Below are positions 41,485-49,700 of a stretch of DNA of 64,000 nucleotides, in pieces. Location of the stretch: NCBI GenBank assembly GCA_013399305.1, contig VXAI01000082.1, forward strand, positions 2,171,620 to 2,235,619. The letters are read 5' to 3'. Positions within the stretch are counted from its first letter, which is position 1. Each line of letters starts with the position of its first letter. Position numbers and translations under genes: made by a program. Under the pieces are notes generated by a model, which was not told the DNA's origin, did no database searches, and worked only from the letters and a program-made list of their open reading frames with translations. The DNA is from Rostratula benghalensis. Taxonomy: Eukaryota; Chordata; Aves; Charadriiformes; Rostratulidae.

Positions 41485-44400
41485 CTTATCAATTAAAATG
41501 ATTAAACCAAAACCATCTGTCTCTTTCCCTTACTCTTTTTTTTCAGTAATGATTTTCAGACTTGTAAGGATACAAAATATGTAGCTCAAACCGTATTTTA
41601 TTCTGATGAATCATCTCATTAAAGCACAACAAAGTGTTTCTATTTTTACATTTTAAGTTTTGTGATCTTGTCCTCAATATTATAGACTTCCTGCCTAATC
41701 ACTTTCAAGAGCTATTTTTAATATATCAAATTCATAGAAAGGATAAACCAAGCTTTTTAAAAATGTTCGCATAGCTAAGAATCAGTCCTCTTTTGTGCAG
41801 TAAAACTCCTAGTGTGAGACCTCATAGGCCAAGTTTCTGCCTGCAGCACTACTTTTTTTTATGACTACATTAAAAAAATCCAATGAAAACAGGGGACTTG
41901 CTGTGAAGCCCCTAAACCCCCTTAATAAACACTACACTACTATGTGGCATGGCAATACTCTTTAGCAACAGGAATAAATCCCTTACTTGTTCCTAAACGT
42001 ACAATTTCATAAATGAATTTGAAAGATTTTAATTCTGTGATTAAGATTACCAGTGTACTACATCTGCTTGTTAAAACTCTGATATGTAGAAATAAGTATT
42101 TTTGAAATGGGTGTTTCTAGGCATTAAATCTCTCAAAGCTAAGGTGGTACTACAGATTGTGACATTTTTTCATGTGGGTGAAAAGAAAATTTCTGCTAGA
42201 AAGAGGATTACACATTTGCAGTATTAGAAGGCAGCACTAATCTTCAAAAAGTATTTCATTTTTATAATTACTTTGTTGCATTTCTCTATATCCATAAATA
42301 TACATATCTCATCAATCTGATCTTCCTTTTGATGAGATGGCTAACATCACCTTGGTCAATATTAACCTCTTGGGTCACAGCATCTGGATGTTGATCAAAA
42401 TGAGTCAACATCTGTTTGTTATTTTGTATATGTAGAGAAAATATTGCCTCTTGTCAATTAAATACTTGGCAGCAACTATTCTTCACAAAGACACCAGCAT
42501 TTCTTATGTTATCCTTTACCGCAAGTCTCCCCCACTCTGCCTTTTAAGAAACCTGCCACAGTCTTTTAAATATGGCATATATCTAGAACCTATGTATCAA
42601 AATGGCATGGTGCCATGATTTCTGAGGAATATTGTGGTCAGCAGGAAAAAAAAGAAACAACAAACCGTGCTTTCTAATCATTCTCAACAGTTTTAATACT
42701 AGTATAAGACTCTCCCGGCCCTGACTGGTTTTAATTTTGCTTCATATAAGGAGGCAAACATATTTACCAGATGTTGTCCTGTACTCTAAAGTTGCTTTCC
42801 AAATCTTTGGATAAATTACAGCTAGACTTCAAAGAAGTCTGTTTGAATTACCTCTCAGACTTTGTCATTTTGCAATAAAACCAAAAAGAAAAACTATTGA
42901 AAAGTATTGATAACTATTAAGTATAGCATACAAAATGAAATTGTATTTAAACATTTAAAAAAGTATTTCAAGTTACAGCTTTCTGCAGCAATGCATTCAA
43001 TAAACCCCTGGGGCCAGTTTTTCAGCTGATGTAAATCACTGTAACTTCACCAGTGGCCATGCAGCCATGCCAGTTTACACCCATGTAAGATTTGTCCATT
43101 CTGATCTGACCATGGCTTTGCTGTTGTACTCCATTTTTTCCAGTTCATTTGGCAAGTATATATACATAAATGTATATATGTATGTATATATTTTCACCCA
43201 TTTCACCCATCACCATGTGTAATGCTTAGTAAGGGGGCAGAGAGAGGAGAGAGGGGCAAGGGTGCTGCATGGAAAACTCAGTCTTGTACAATTTTCTTAA
43301 ATGAAACTGCTTGTTTGAAGCTGCTAAAACTTTTGCTGAGGAAGGAGTGAAAAATATTCCTGAGGGGTGCAGAATTTACAGCTCCAGAGTGTTTCACATG
43401 CCAGATGCAGTAGAGCAGGGAGATGGCCAGGGACCTCCTGTTGTCCTTCCACTCAGCCTGCACTTGGAAAGACTGTTTGTAGCAGGGAAACAGCTACAGG
43501 CATCTGTGGCTTTTGTATTCCTGCTCATCACTGCCAAAGAGGCAGTTTGCTGACGTGTGCTCTTTTGCTCACTGAGACATGGACACGTTTCCCTCTGGTC
43601 AACAAGCAGCTCTCTGGTGATGGCTGCCTTCACTAGCAATTGTCCAGAGCTGCATTGCAAGCAGCTGAGAGATGAATGGGCCCTGTTTCTAGCCTCTGAA
43701 GCCCTGCCTTCTCCTTGGGCTAATCAGATTAAGTTAATAGTATAATCTTGTTCATTTTATAAAATTGGAATGTCTTTTTTTAACTTGCAATACTTTTGCT
43801 TGCCTTTCATTGCAGTAAATGAGTTTCTGTATAAAAGCCTAGGGAGCTCGAGGATAAAATTTTCAAAGAACGCTTTGAAAGTAAGGTTTAAACTCCAAGT
43901 GACTTGGTTGCTTTCTAAATTTTACCCAGGGTGCATAACCTCCAGTGAACTACGGTTTTCCAGAGTTTATGGAGTGCTAAGAGCACTAAGAAGATTTTAA
44001 AGCTGGATGAGTGGAATCCACCAGTTTAGCCTGACTTATTTTTGCCAGGCTGAAAAACAGCCTTCTTGGGAAAGTAACTAGAAAATAACGAAGGTGTGTT
44101 ACTGCTAACCTCTTGCACTTTCTTACTGGCTGACAATAAGCTCCAGAGATCCCAAGGGTCACACCATTTCATCACCAGGTAAACAAGGTTGTTTATGATC
44201 ATGTTTTCAGCAGGCACTTAAAACATGAACACCTGCGGTACTCCCTTACCTGTTGCACAGCTTGGCCCCGTGTAGGGCCGGTAGCAATTGCAGTTGTAGC
44301 TCAGCCACAGGTTGGTACAGCGTCCCCTGTTTTGACAAGGGTGAGTTTCACACCAGTCCTTTTTAGTACATCCTGTCCTTACATTAAAAGATGTTTCAGG

Positions 44401-45203
44401 TGATATGTTCGCTGGAGTAATAACATTCAAGTCTATTTCAATGTCCTGAAGACAGCCTACAAACGAAGGTGCAGAACGTATATTATAGTTGTTAAGTAGA
44501 GAGTTGCTGCTAATATTCCCCACTGGTAAGCCTCCCAAAAATATGCTCTGAAATGCAAGCATCACGTGATCATTATCTATCATAGCAGATGTTTTACTGA
44601 GACATGATTCTATACAAGAGCTGTCAAGCAAATTAAGAGTAACAGCTCTTGCCAAGGTTACCTCCACTGAATGCCACTCTCCATCACTGACATTATGTGA
44701 AATATGCAAAAGAGCCTGTGGCTTGTTATTGACTTGCACGGATAAGTGTAAGTAGCCATTCAGTAACTCCAGCTTCGCAAATGTATTTTCCTCCCCTCGG
44801 TAAAACAGAAAAGCTGTAGGTTGCACAGTCTGAAACCTCAGGTTTATATTATAGAAAAATTCCTTTTTAGGAGTCACAGGGTTCTTCAACAAAAGATAAC
44901 TGTTTCCTTGAAAAGCAAATGTTGTTATTGTTTCACAGTGTATTCCAGTATAGCCAGGTGAACATATGCAGCTGAATCCATGTTGGCCGTTTTTTAAATG
45001 TGGGATACATATTCCATTGTTTTGGCATTGCTGATCAGTGCAGCCATGGAGGACTTCTGTACAGTTCCAGCCTCCATAATAAATCCCATCTTTGTCTGCA
45101 GGTGGGCAATGGCAAGTGTAATTCCCAGGAAAATTCTCACAGATTCCACCATTTTGGCAAGGGTTTGTGTAACATTCATTGATGTCTTCATCACAGTGAG
45201 TAC
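7497..45203 (-). CDS. CRB1: CRB1 gene, partial: coding exons 6-12 (crumbs homolog 1)
   Basis: This is the 3' half of the crumbs cell-polarity gene. CRB1 is a type I membrane protein placed above adherens junctions in retinal Mueller glia and photoreceptors; its tail binds PALS1 and FERM proteins. Seven exons are joined here: 45203-44250, 40698-40148, 39760-39595, 36620-35714, 34170-34042, 30994-30868 and 7712-7497. They total 3050 coding bases including the stop and enter with a split glycine codon. All introns are GT-AG and all phases agree. Exon lengths are 954, 551, 166, 907, 129, 127 and 216. As I recall, human exons 7-12 are 548, 166, 907, 129, 127 and 216 and exon 6 is 957, so five of seven are identical and two differ by one codon. 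Domain order is EGF, EGF, LamG1, EGF, LamG2, EGF, LamG3, five EGFs, TM, tail. Exons 1-5 are not in the window. Assignment is secure; the exact species is not. Confidence 0.96.
24590..24665 (-). repeat. Possible MIR/L2-type 3' fragment
   Basis: The plus strand GTATTACTATCCTTGTTTCA, CAAGTAAACAAACTCTGAAG resembles the inverted tail of MIR/L2 elements (the tattatcc...tttcaca..gaaactgag pattern). It is short and diverged; treat as tentative. Confidence 0.3.
25020..25190. promoter_or_regulatory. Candidate intronic enhancer: dense homeodomain-type TAAT/ATTA block
   Basis: Within 170 bases there are about ten TAAT/ATTA cores, including GGTAATTATGCATTAATAAC, CATTAATTATTGTAATTAAG and ATTAGCTAATCGCAGG, plus ATGCAT and repeated ATGAAT octamer-like pieces. 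Homeodomain and POU factors are central in retina, where CRB1 acts. Regulatory function is inferred only from motif density; the region is AT-rich, so chance clustering is possible. Confidence 0.3.
30742..30867 (-). CDS. CRB1: CRB1 alternative 3' coding extension of exon 11 (CRB1-B-like tail)
   Basis: If the exon 11 donor is not used, translation continues for 42 residues to a TAA at 30744-30742. The extension starts [20 protein letters not shown], continues SYLILRM, and ends with a strongly acidic, aromatic tail, [14 protein letters not shown]. The middle is a plausible membrane-spanning segment of about 22 residues; the tail lacks the FERM-binding GTYSPS and ERLI motifs of exon 12. Established knowledge: mammalian CRB1 has transcripts with an alternative C-terminus. 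From memory, the human alternative end is nearly the same and also finishes in EWGEQEDY. An intronic read-through would not look like a designed membrane segment by chance. A canonical AATAAA for it is seen only about 810 bases downstream (29931-29926). Function as membrane anchor is inference. Confidence 0.82.
   Translation of the reverse strand, partial: VSDLSFFVSLLLWQNLFQLLSYLILRMDDDPAVEWGEQEDY
30868..30994 (-). CDS. CRB1: CRB1 exon 11: last calcium-binding EGF repeat
   Basis: The exon lies between a TTTCCTCTAG acceptor and a GTAAGC donor, 127 bases, equal to human exon 11 as I recall. It encodes [39 protein letters not shown] and EID, and leaves in phase 0. The DIDEC start is a calcium-binding EGF signature. 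In the canonical transcript EID joins [10 protein letters not shown] of exon 12, matching the known juxtamembrane sequence. The frame does not close at the donor but continues for 42 more codons into intron 11 (see the separate alternative-end entry). Confidence 0.95.
32833..32934. other. Assembly gap (102 N)
   Basis: A run of N bases bordered on the left by TTTTGTTTTGGTTT and on the right by ATGTTTTTCCCC. The T/G-rich flank suggests a simple repeat that failed to assemble. Real length is unknown. It falls in intron 10, so no exon is lost according to the phases. Confidence 0.98.
33686..33744. repeat. Near-perfect inverted repeat (hairpin, 27/26-base arms)
   Basis: Left arm 33686-33712 (CATGCCCATTTTGTATGTGA then TAAGATA) pairs with right arm 33719-33744 (TATCTTATCATATACAAATG then GGCATG) around the loop ACAGCA. 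There is one bulged T and one G/T mismatch. The pairing stops abruptly on both sides. A diverged direct copy of part of the left arm lies at 33646-33665. Confidence 0.9.
34042..34170 (-). CDS. CRB1: CRB1 exon 10: EGF repeat with atypical spacing
   Basis: Found by phase and homology rather than as a methionine-started frame. The acceptor is TTATTTACCTAG and the donor GTGAGA follows GGAGAACG. Translation reads [19 protein letters not shown], then [20 protein letters not shown] and GER, with the arginine codon split with exon 11. Its length of 129 bases equals human exon 10 as I recall. The long spacing between the first two cysteines ([10 protein letters not shown]) is a known feature of this CRB1 repeat. 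The asparagine in NLT is a potential N-glycosylation site. The exon is extracellular and belongs to the EGF stalk next to the membrane. Confidence 0.93.
34171..35713 (-). other. CRB1: CRB1 intron 9
   Basis: Runs from the weak donor GTACTATAAAC to acceptor TTTACCTAG. It includes an A-rich stretch at about 34680-34696 and a T/A-rich stretch at 35344-35370. A block at about 34990-35240 has phrases similar to CR1 (GCAGAGAAGGGCAACTAAAT) but is too worn to call. Nothing else recognised. Confidence 0.9.
35714..36620 (-). CDS. CRB1: CRB1 exon 9: laminin-G domain 3 and three EGF repeats
   Basis: At 907 bases this equals human exon 9 as I recall it. It follows a TCTTTGCACAG acceptor and ends TTTTGCAG before GTACTA. 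The first bases complete the conserved cysteine. LamG3 begins [19 protein letters not shown] and includes [51 protein letters not shown] and [11 protein letters not shown], closing at ALTGC. Three EGF repeats follow: [13 protein letters not shown], then the calcium-binding [15 protein letters not shown], then [16 protein letters not shown] ending NFTGKFC. The last arginine codon is split with exon 10. The open frame extends upstream into intron 8, where CR1 sequence supplies an in-frame methionine at 36768; that is not a real start. The donor is unusually weak at positions +4 to +6. Confidence 0.96.
36668..36740 (-). mobile_element. CR1 3'-end fragment beside the exon 9 acceptor
   Basis: CATAGAATCATATAACTGTC, then TAGTTGGAAGGGACCTTTAA and GACCATCTAGTCCA, is an inverted CR1 3' end, so the element is in the same orientation as CRB1. 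Its 3' edge is about 46 bases upstream of the exon 9 acceptor, leaving just room for the branch point and pyrimidine tract. Confidence 0.88.
38115..38688 (+). mobile_element. CR1 LINE 3' segment (about 570 bases)
   Basis: The CR1 signature is continuous: ACTCTGGTATGACCCCACCT, GAGTACTGTGTCCAGC, AAGGACATGGACCTGTTGAA, AAGATGATCAGAGGGCTGGA, GAACAGGCTGTCCAGAGAAG, and the 3' end TGTTCTATGATTCTTA. It is the reverse-transcriptase C-terminal region plus the 3' UTR, 5'-truncated and only moderately diverged, with a few internal stops. Orientation is opposite to CRB1. Confidence 0.95.
39595..39760 (-). CDS. CRB1: CRB1 exon 8: EGF repeat and start of the next
   Basis: This 166-base exon lies between a TTTCCCCATAG acceptor and a GTAGGT donor. 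It encodes [19 protein letters not shown] and [11 protein letters not shown], then [20 protein letters not shown] and the first base of a cysteine codon that exon 9 completes. Length matches human exon 8 as I recall it. The split cysteine corresponds to human Cys948, a residue frequently mutated in CRB1 retinal dystrophy (established knowledge, position from memory). The donor is preceded by T rather than G, and a second GT lies four bases downstream (TAG before GTACAT). Only the upstream GT keeps the frame with exon 9. The flanking intron 7 is just 387 bases. Confidence 0.95.
39761..40147 (-). other. CRB1: CRB1 intron 7 (387 bases)
   Basis: The shortest intron of the gene here, donor GTAAGA, acceptor TTTCCCCATAG. 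If retained, the frame from exon 7 stays open for about 30 codons (ending in a stop at 40058-40060). No repeat seen. Confidence 0.92.
40148..40698 (-). CDS. CRB1: CRB1 exon 7: laminin-G domain 2
   Basis: The exon begins after an ACCTCAAG acceptor with AGTACACTCC, completing a glutamate codon from exon 6, and ends TGCAAG before GTAAGA. It reads [19 protein letters not shown], then a full LamG fold: [28 protein letters not shown], the [10 protein letters not shown] strand, [15 protein letters not shown] and a closing NVTQGC. It finishes with the first cysteine of the next EGF (DNLCK). Its length is 551 bases, one codon more than the human exon as I recall, with phase preserved. The acceptor is weak: the base before AG is A and the pyrimidine tract is interrupted. 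The frame nevertheless fixes this border, because a border two bases downstream would break the reading frame. The start codon at 40618 in this frame is an internal methionine, not a translation start. Confidence 0.95.
41391..41484. repeat. Polypyrimidine, poly-T and (TG)n microsatellite
   Basis: A C/T-only stretch changes into an uninterrupted run of 25 T (41447-41471) and then (GT)n to 41484. On the transcribed minus strand it is (AC)n, poly-A, then a purine tract. It lies about 690 bases upstream of the exon 7 acceptor in transcript order and is likely length-variable. Confidence 0.95.
43156..43192. repeat. TA-rich microsatellite in intron 6
   Basis: AGTATATATACATAAATGTA, then TATATGTATGTATATATT. 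Short and interrupted. Confidence 0.8.
44250..45203 (-). CDS. CRB1: CRB1 exon 6: two EGF repeats, laminin-G domain 1, EGF repeat
   Basis: The exon follows a TTATTCTTCAG acceptor and ends at a GTAAGG donor. It enters with GT, completing a glycine codon, and leaves with one base (phase 1). It starts with a calcium-binding EGF (CDEDINEC, then NPCQNGGIC and NYTCHC). A second EGF follows ([13 protein letters not shown], ending SPGYTGIHC). The first laminin-G domain runs from about [13 protein letters not shown] to the [11 protein letters not shown] and NVRTGC region, including the typical [10 protein letters not shown] and FLGGLPVG strands. A final EGF reads [12 protein letters not shown] to GPSC. 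The product is extracellular. It is 954 bases, one codon shorter than the human exon as I recall it. The open frame begins upstream of the first internal methionine (44892), so the 5' part was found from cysteine spacing and frame. It is the first exon shared by the long form and the candidate short form starting at 49419. Confidence 0.95.
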
Positions 45204-48200
45204 CTGAAGAATAAACAAAGAATTAGACACTCTGGATTGGATAACTGGAGCCCCAAAAGACATTTTTCTAATAACATGTGTTACTAGATTATCTTTAATT
45301 AGAGGGAAATGCCTTGAAAAATAGATCATTGATTCACAAGTCTAAAATATGTTGAATATACAAATACCATTCATACGCTGTGGTTTTCCTGTGCAAAGTA
45401 TTATATAAGCAACTTAGCAATAATCACATTTTGGAGAAAGGAAGCAAGCAAATGGACAGTTTGATAGGGATAATGTGGTGAAATTGAGATAAACATCATG
45501 TCCGAAAGATGCCATCAAGTAATTGTTTTCCTCCTGTTCCATGGTGGAAATCTAGAATGCTTTGAGATGAACTATTTATCGCATATAAGAAGCCAAGAAT
45601 TGTTGCTTAATTGAGTTCATAATACATATGTTGATGGGCTAGAGTATAGACTGCTGGTCTCTCCTTCTTTTTCACGTTCATTCAAACAGTAGAATAATTA
45701 CAGACTGGTATTGCTTGTCCCATATGAAACATCTTGGAGCAATGATCTTCAAGAGAGAGTGGCAGGAATAGTGGCAGATCTCATGGGACAGCCTGACAAG
45801 TAGGTGAACATCCCTGCAAACTGCACGTAGAGCAAGCTGCCTATCTGAAGAATGAAATTCAGAGAGTGAGGAGGGAGCTGTATGTTATGACAATAAGAAG
45901 TCCAAAGAGCTTAATCCTACATCCTATTGGTGATCTGGGCAAGATGCAGTGAGATGCACCCTGTCCACAATGACTGAGCACTTGCTACATTTCAGTGTTA
46001 GGTTTATAATGCAGTTATTCACTAATGGAAATGGATTTCAGTTCTTCCAAAAATACGGCAGCAGTGATTTCTGGTCCATTAGCCATTGTCTCATACTGTG
46101 AGGAGAGTTCATTTGGGATGTGAGGATCTGAAAGAAGCTGTTGGAGGGGTTTGAACCTGTATGTCCCAGCAGAATATTCCTGGAATCTACAGTGGAACTT
46201 TCTTCACCTCTCCTATATATAAAATATAAAGCAAGAAAAGATGAAAAGAATATTTTCTCAAATGTCTCAGAGCTTGGTGGTGAGAGCACTTCTGTAGAAG
46301 ATGAGCAATACAGACTCATATTTCCTCTTCTTCCATATAATCCTTAGTTCCTGGCATCCTTGGTAAAAGGGGAGATCCTCAACTCAACTTCACTGTAGTT
46401 TGATAGATGTGACCTAAGTATGTCTACTGGATCAGACTTCACAAAGAAAAACAAATCTCTTCCTCTTGTAAAACTAATCTGTTTATCCCTCTACTATGTT
46501 GTTCATCTATAAAGTGGTAATTAAAGTAACTTCTCCCTTGAGCAATCAAGTGACCAATATGTATGCAATGGATCAGGGAAAATCTGTTTCTTATCTCGCC
46601 TGGAAGCAGTCAGAATATCCAAATATTTTTTTGAAAATTCATGCTAAATGCAACTCCTAGTATTTCCACTTCCCTTTATAGTTATTCTAGAGAAAAATAA
46701 GAAATACTTTCAAGTTACTTTTCAAAGTGGTATCATGAACACAAAACAGTTAATAGACATAATTGTGCCTCTCCCCACAGCAAAACTGGTGCCTGTAAAT
46801 TAGATAAGGAGGTATGCTGAGACTCACAGAGTTGCAACTAGGTGCCAAACACCACACCTAGTTTTACATACAAAATCTGAGTGAGCTTTATTTTTACAGC
46901 AAAACACAGACATTTTGCATGGAAAATTACAGACCAGTATTCAGCCACAAAGAATGGCTTCAAATAACAGTAGATAAAAGTAGTTACTCAGGCTAATTCC
47001 TTGCCTGTCCACTTCATTCAATCACAGTTGTAACTTGAACCATCTCGGAGAGTGGTAAATTACAGGAGAGCCAGAGGGGAACTGAGAATTGATTGAGATT
47101 TGTTTGAAAGATCAGCCAGAGTGAAGTGGTCATAGCATGTATTTAAAAGGCTCACTCTTTTGTGTTCTTCCTCACTCATCAGTCTTCAATTGCAGCATAT
47201 AGTTTCCATTTGAAGCTTCAGGTTATCAAACACAGCTAGTGCCATCTCCCTGGTCTGACAGTGGGGTTTTACAGCAGCAGTCTCCCGCTGGTTTCCAGAC
47301 AGGCTCATATTTAGTCTAACGTGAGATGTCTATGTGTACCTTAATGTGTAGTGGCATCTGGCAGAAATATGACTCATTGGGACTGACTTTCTCTAAGTGC
47401 ACTTCCCAAACTGTTACTGACTAGGGGCCAGAATGATGTTTGCTTTGCTCAGTTTGTGGCAATTTCTGTGTTAGCGACATGTCCTGTTTTTGCTATTCTA
47501 GTATATGAAAAGTAAAATTACTGTGGGCTGTTTCCTGTTTTGGTCAATGTTTTAGTACATCTCCTGCCTCATAGTGCTCCTTCCCTGCTTTCACATCAAG
47601 AACAACAAACAACATGTCAACAATTCTTGTACACAACTCAGTCTTAATGTGACGGTTGTAGAAACACAGGTCTCTCTGGGTTTTTGTGTCAGAGAGAAAA
47701 ATCAGTGCAACCTTGAAGCAGTAGGAACAGGGATGACCTTAGCCTTGTCACAGGGCTTCAGAGTGGTCAGAGCAGGCTTAAGGATTTATAAAGCCCCTAT
47801 AAAACCTTTCATAGAAAAAAAAAATTAGCATAGCGAATGGCTAGATATTTAGTTGCTGCATTTCACTAAGCATGATGACTCTCTGTATATTTATTATCCC
47901 ATGGCACCTGTGAGGCACCACCTTTGCCTGGCAGCTTGTGGTCTGAATCACGCCTTGCAATTGTGACTTGTCTCTGGAAAGGATGAAACAGATGCATAAA
48001 TGAACCCAACTTTACAATAATGTTTAGTGCCTGTATTGTTCTCTACTTCATAAAATTAAACATAGAAGTAATTAAATTATAGCATGTGATTCTAAACTTG
48101 GAAATAATCTACGTTTCTACCTTTAAATTTAGATAACACATTTGATAGCAAAAGCATTAATGCCTAACAAAGAAAGAAAATTAGTTTTATGAGAAGGTTC

Positions 48201-48380
48201 ACTTCTTATTGTTCTTATTGCCTATAGAAGTTAATAACATTGATTACTAAACACCAAGTGACTATCATAGAGTCACTTAAATATATGTAATTTCATAAAC
48301 ATTTCAGTGTCTGAATACAATACTTATTTTTTAAGTAATGATGTTAATTAGTGGCAAAATAATTATTTTACAAGATTGTG

Positions 48381-48432
48381 TATACATATGTGTGTATACA
48401 TGTATACACACACATTTATACACTTATATTTG
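48381..48432. repeat. TA/TG microsatellite with 24-base perfect palindrome
   Basis: Positions 48389-48412 read the same on both strands (TGTGTGTATACA then its reverse complement). The surrounding bases continue a TATA/CACA microsatellite. Probably a slippage product. Confidence 0.9.
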
Positions 48433-49367
48433 TATACCTATAGTTTCATACTAAGATTAGCAAAAAAATAAATATAGGTCACACAAAAAGACAAATAATA
48501 AGCTGTTTTTCATACCAAAAATAAACAAATCAGCTGTTCTTACAAGCAGCGTTGATAATGCTTGTTATCTGTCAATTGCTATACATGCAAAGACCCCTGT
48601 CACTCAAGATAGAAGCATTCTAGATAAAAGGATTAGTCAATATTTATAGAACTGTATAAGCAGTTCAAGTAGCTCAGGCTGGAAGAGAAGTTTAGCATGT
48701 AAAAAAAATATTCTCAAAAGATGTAAGACATAGCAAAAGCAACACAAGGGGAACTATTATTTTCTTTTTGTTGGTTACATGCATTAGTCCAGCTCAATAT
48801 TTATTTTCTTTGTAATTACAAACTAAAGTAAAACCATTCATTATTTTGTCTTCTAAATATATTACACGCTTACCTAAAATATCAGATAATGTGAATATTT
48901 TAATCAATTTTTTTAGATAATTATTATATTTTCCTGCTCTGAATTGTTATTCAAAACTGAGATGAAACAGCTCCTTTGACTTAGTTTGATAATTCCACTC
49001 ATTTCTGTCTCCTTTTTTCACTCATGCATTATTACTACAGGGTAGATTTTTCTGTTAACCTCTTAATTAAACTATCTGTTTCAAATTTAGCAGCAAAGGT
49101 TTCCTGCTGAAACAGGATGACAGAAGCAATTATTCAAGCATATTTCTGCCAAATGCCACTAAATTGATTAAATAATTCTAGAATTATTATTCAAGTTACA
49201 CTTTTGATACACACCTTTGGTTAGAAATCTGTTTACAGCCTTCTGCCTTTCCAGTTCCCTGACACTATATAAAATACCAAGCAAGTACAAGCAAGCAGTC
49301 CAGATAGACACTACATGTTCAATACAGTCTAAGTGCACATGTAATTTCACAAAAAGAAAATATTTAC

Positions 49368-49425
49368 CTGTAAACATGGTCATTAAAGTGATGTAAACCT
49401 GTATCCTAGTTGCAACCATTTTTTC
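49368..49425 (-). CDS. CRB1: Candidate alternative first coding exon of a short CRB1 isoform (CRB1-B-like)
   Basis: A start codon at 49419-49417 in a strong context (AAAAAATGG, A at -3 and G at +4) opens MVATRIQVYITLMTMFT and then reaches ACAG before a good GTAAAT donor. The exon leaves with a single G. Exon 6 enters with GT, so the join makes a glycine and continues [10 protein letters not shown]. The 17-residue leader has a basic residue then a hydrophobic run (IQVYITLMTMF), fitting a short signal peptide. A polypyrimidine tract ending TTCAG stands nine bases before the end of the start codon's upstream leader (49426-49427), so this may be a 58-base internal exon after a noncoding first exon rather than the cap-proximal exon. 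Established: mouse and human CRB1-B begin at an alternative exon in intron 5. I cannot recall that mammalian leader well enough to compare. Confidence 0.62.
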
Positions 49426-49700
49426 CTGAAGGAAAAAAATCGTTTAGCACTTAAACCATCCACAAAGTAAGTTTCTGTAAAATTCAAACCAGTTCTTAGT
49501 ATAAAGGCTTCCTTTCCATGATTAGCTTGCTCCACTTCTGTACCTGCTGATGTAGTCTGATGGTATATTTTGTCCAAGCCAGATCAACAAGGCTTAACAT
49601 AAGACACATTAAGATGCTTACACAATCGATATGTATTCTACTTAAATTCTTTTTCAGCATGTTCTGTCCAAGTGTGCTCACACTAAACTTATATTTCATG
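49426..49700 (-). promoter_or_regulatory. Candidate promoter or proximal enhancer of the short CRB1 isoform
   Basis: Immediately upstream (in transcript order) of the alternative exon are a CTAATC core (49525-49520), compatible with CRX/OTX binding, and TCAGCA (49550-49545), an NRL/MAF half-site, only 20 bases apart. Both are short motifs that occur often by chance. No clear TATA box in the right orientation near the exon. If the 49426 acceptor is used the true start site would be further away. Confidence 0.25.

Larger units (their letters stand above)
40699..44249 (-). other. CRB1: CRB1 intron 6
   Basis: Runs from donor GTAAGG to acceptor ACCTCAAG. It contains the pyrimidine/GT microsatellite at 41391-41484 and a TA/TG-rich stretch at 43156-43192. 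Reading through the exon 6 donor adds only about ten residues before a stop at 44218-44220. No additional exon recognised; the open frames around 43.3-43.7 kb overlap on both strands and have no support. Confidence 0.9.

Noticed and set aside
43278..43745. Cluster of overlapping open frames on both strands in intron 6
   Set aside because: GC is locally higher, so stops are rarer; frames overlap in several phases and none fits CRB1 phase or homology.
46480..46545. Possible MIR/L2 tail (CATCTATAAAGTGGTAATTA)
   Set aside because: Only one short phrase agrees; the flanks do not.
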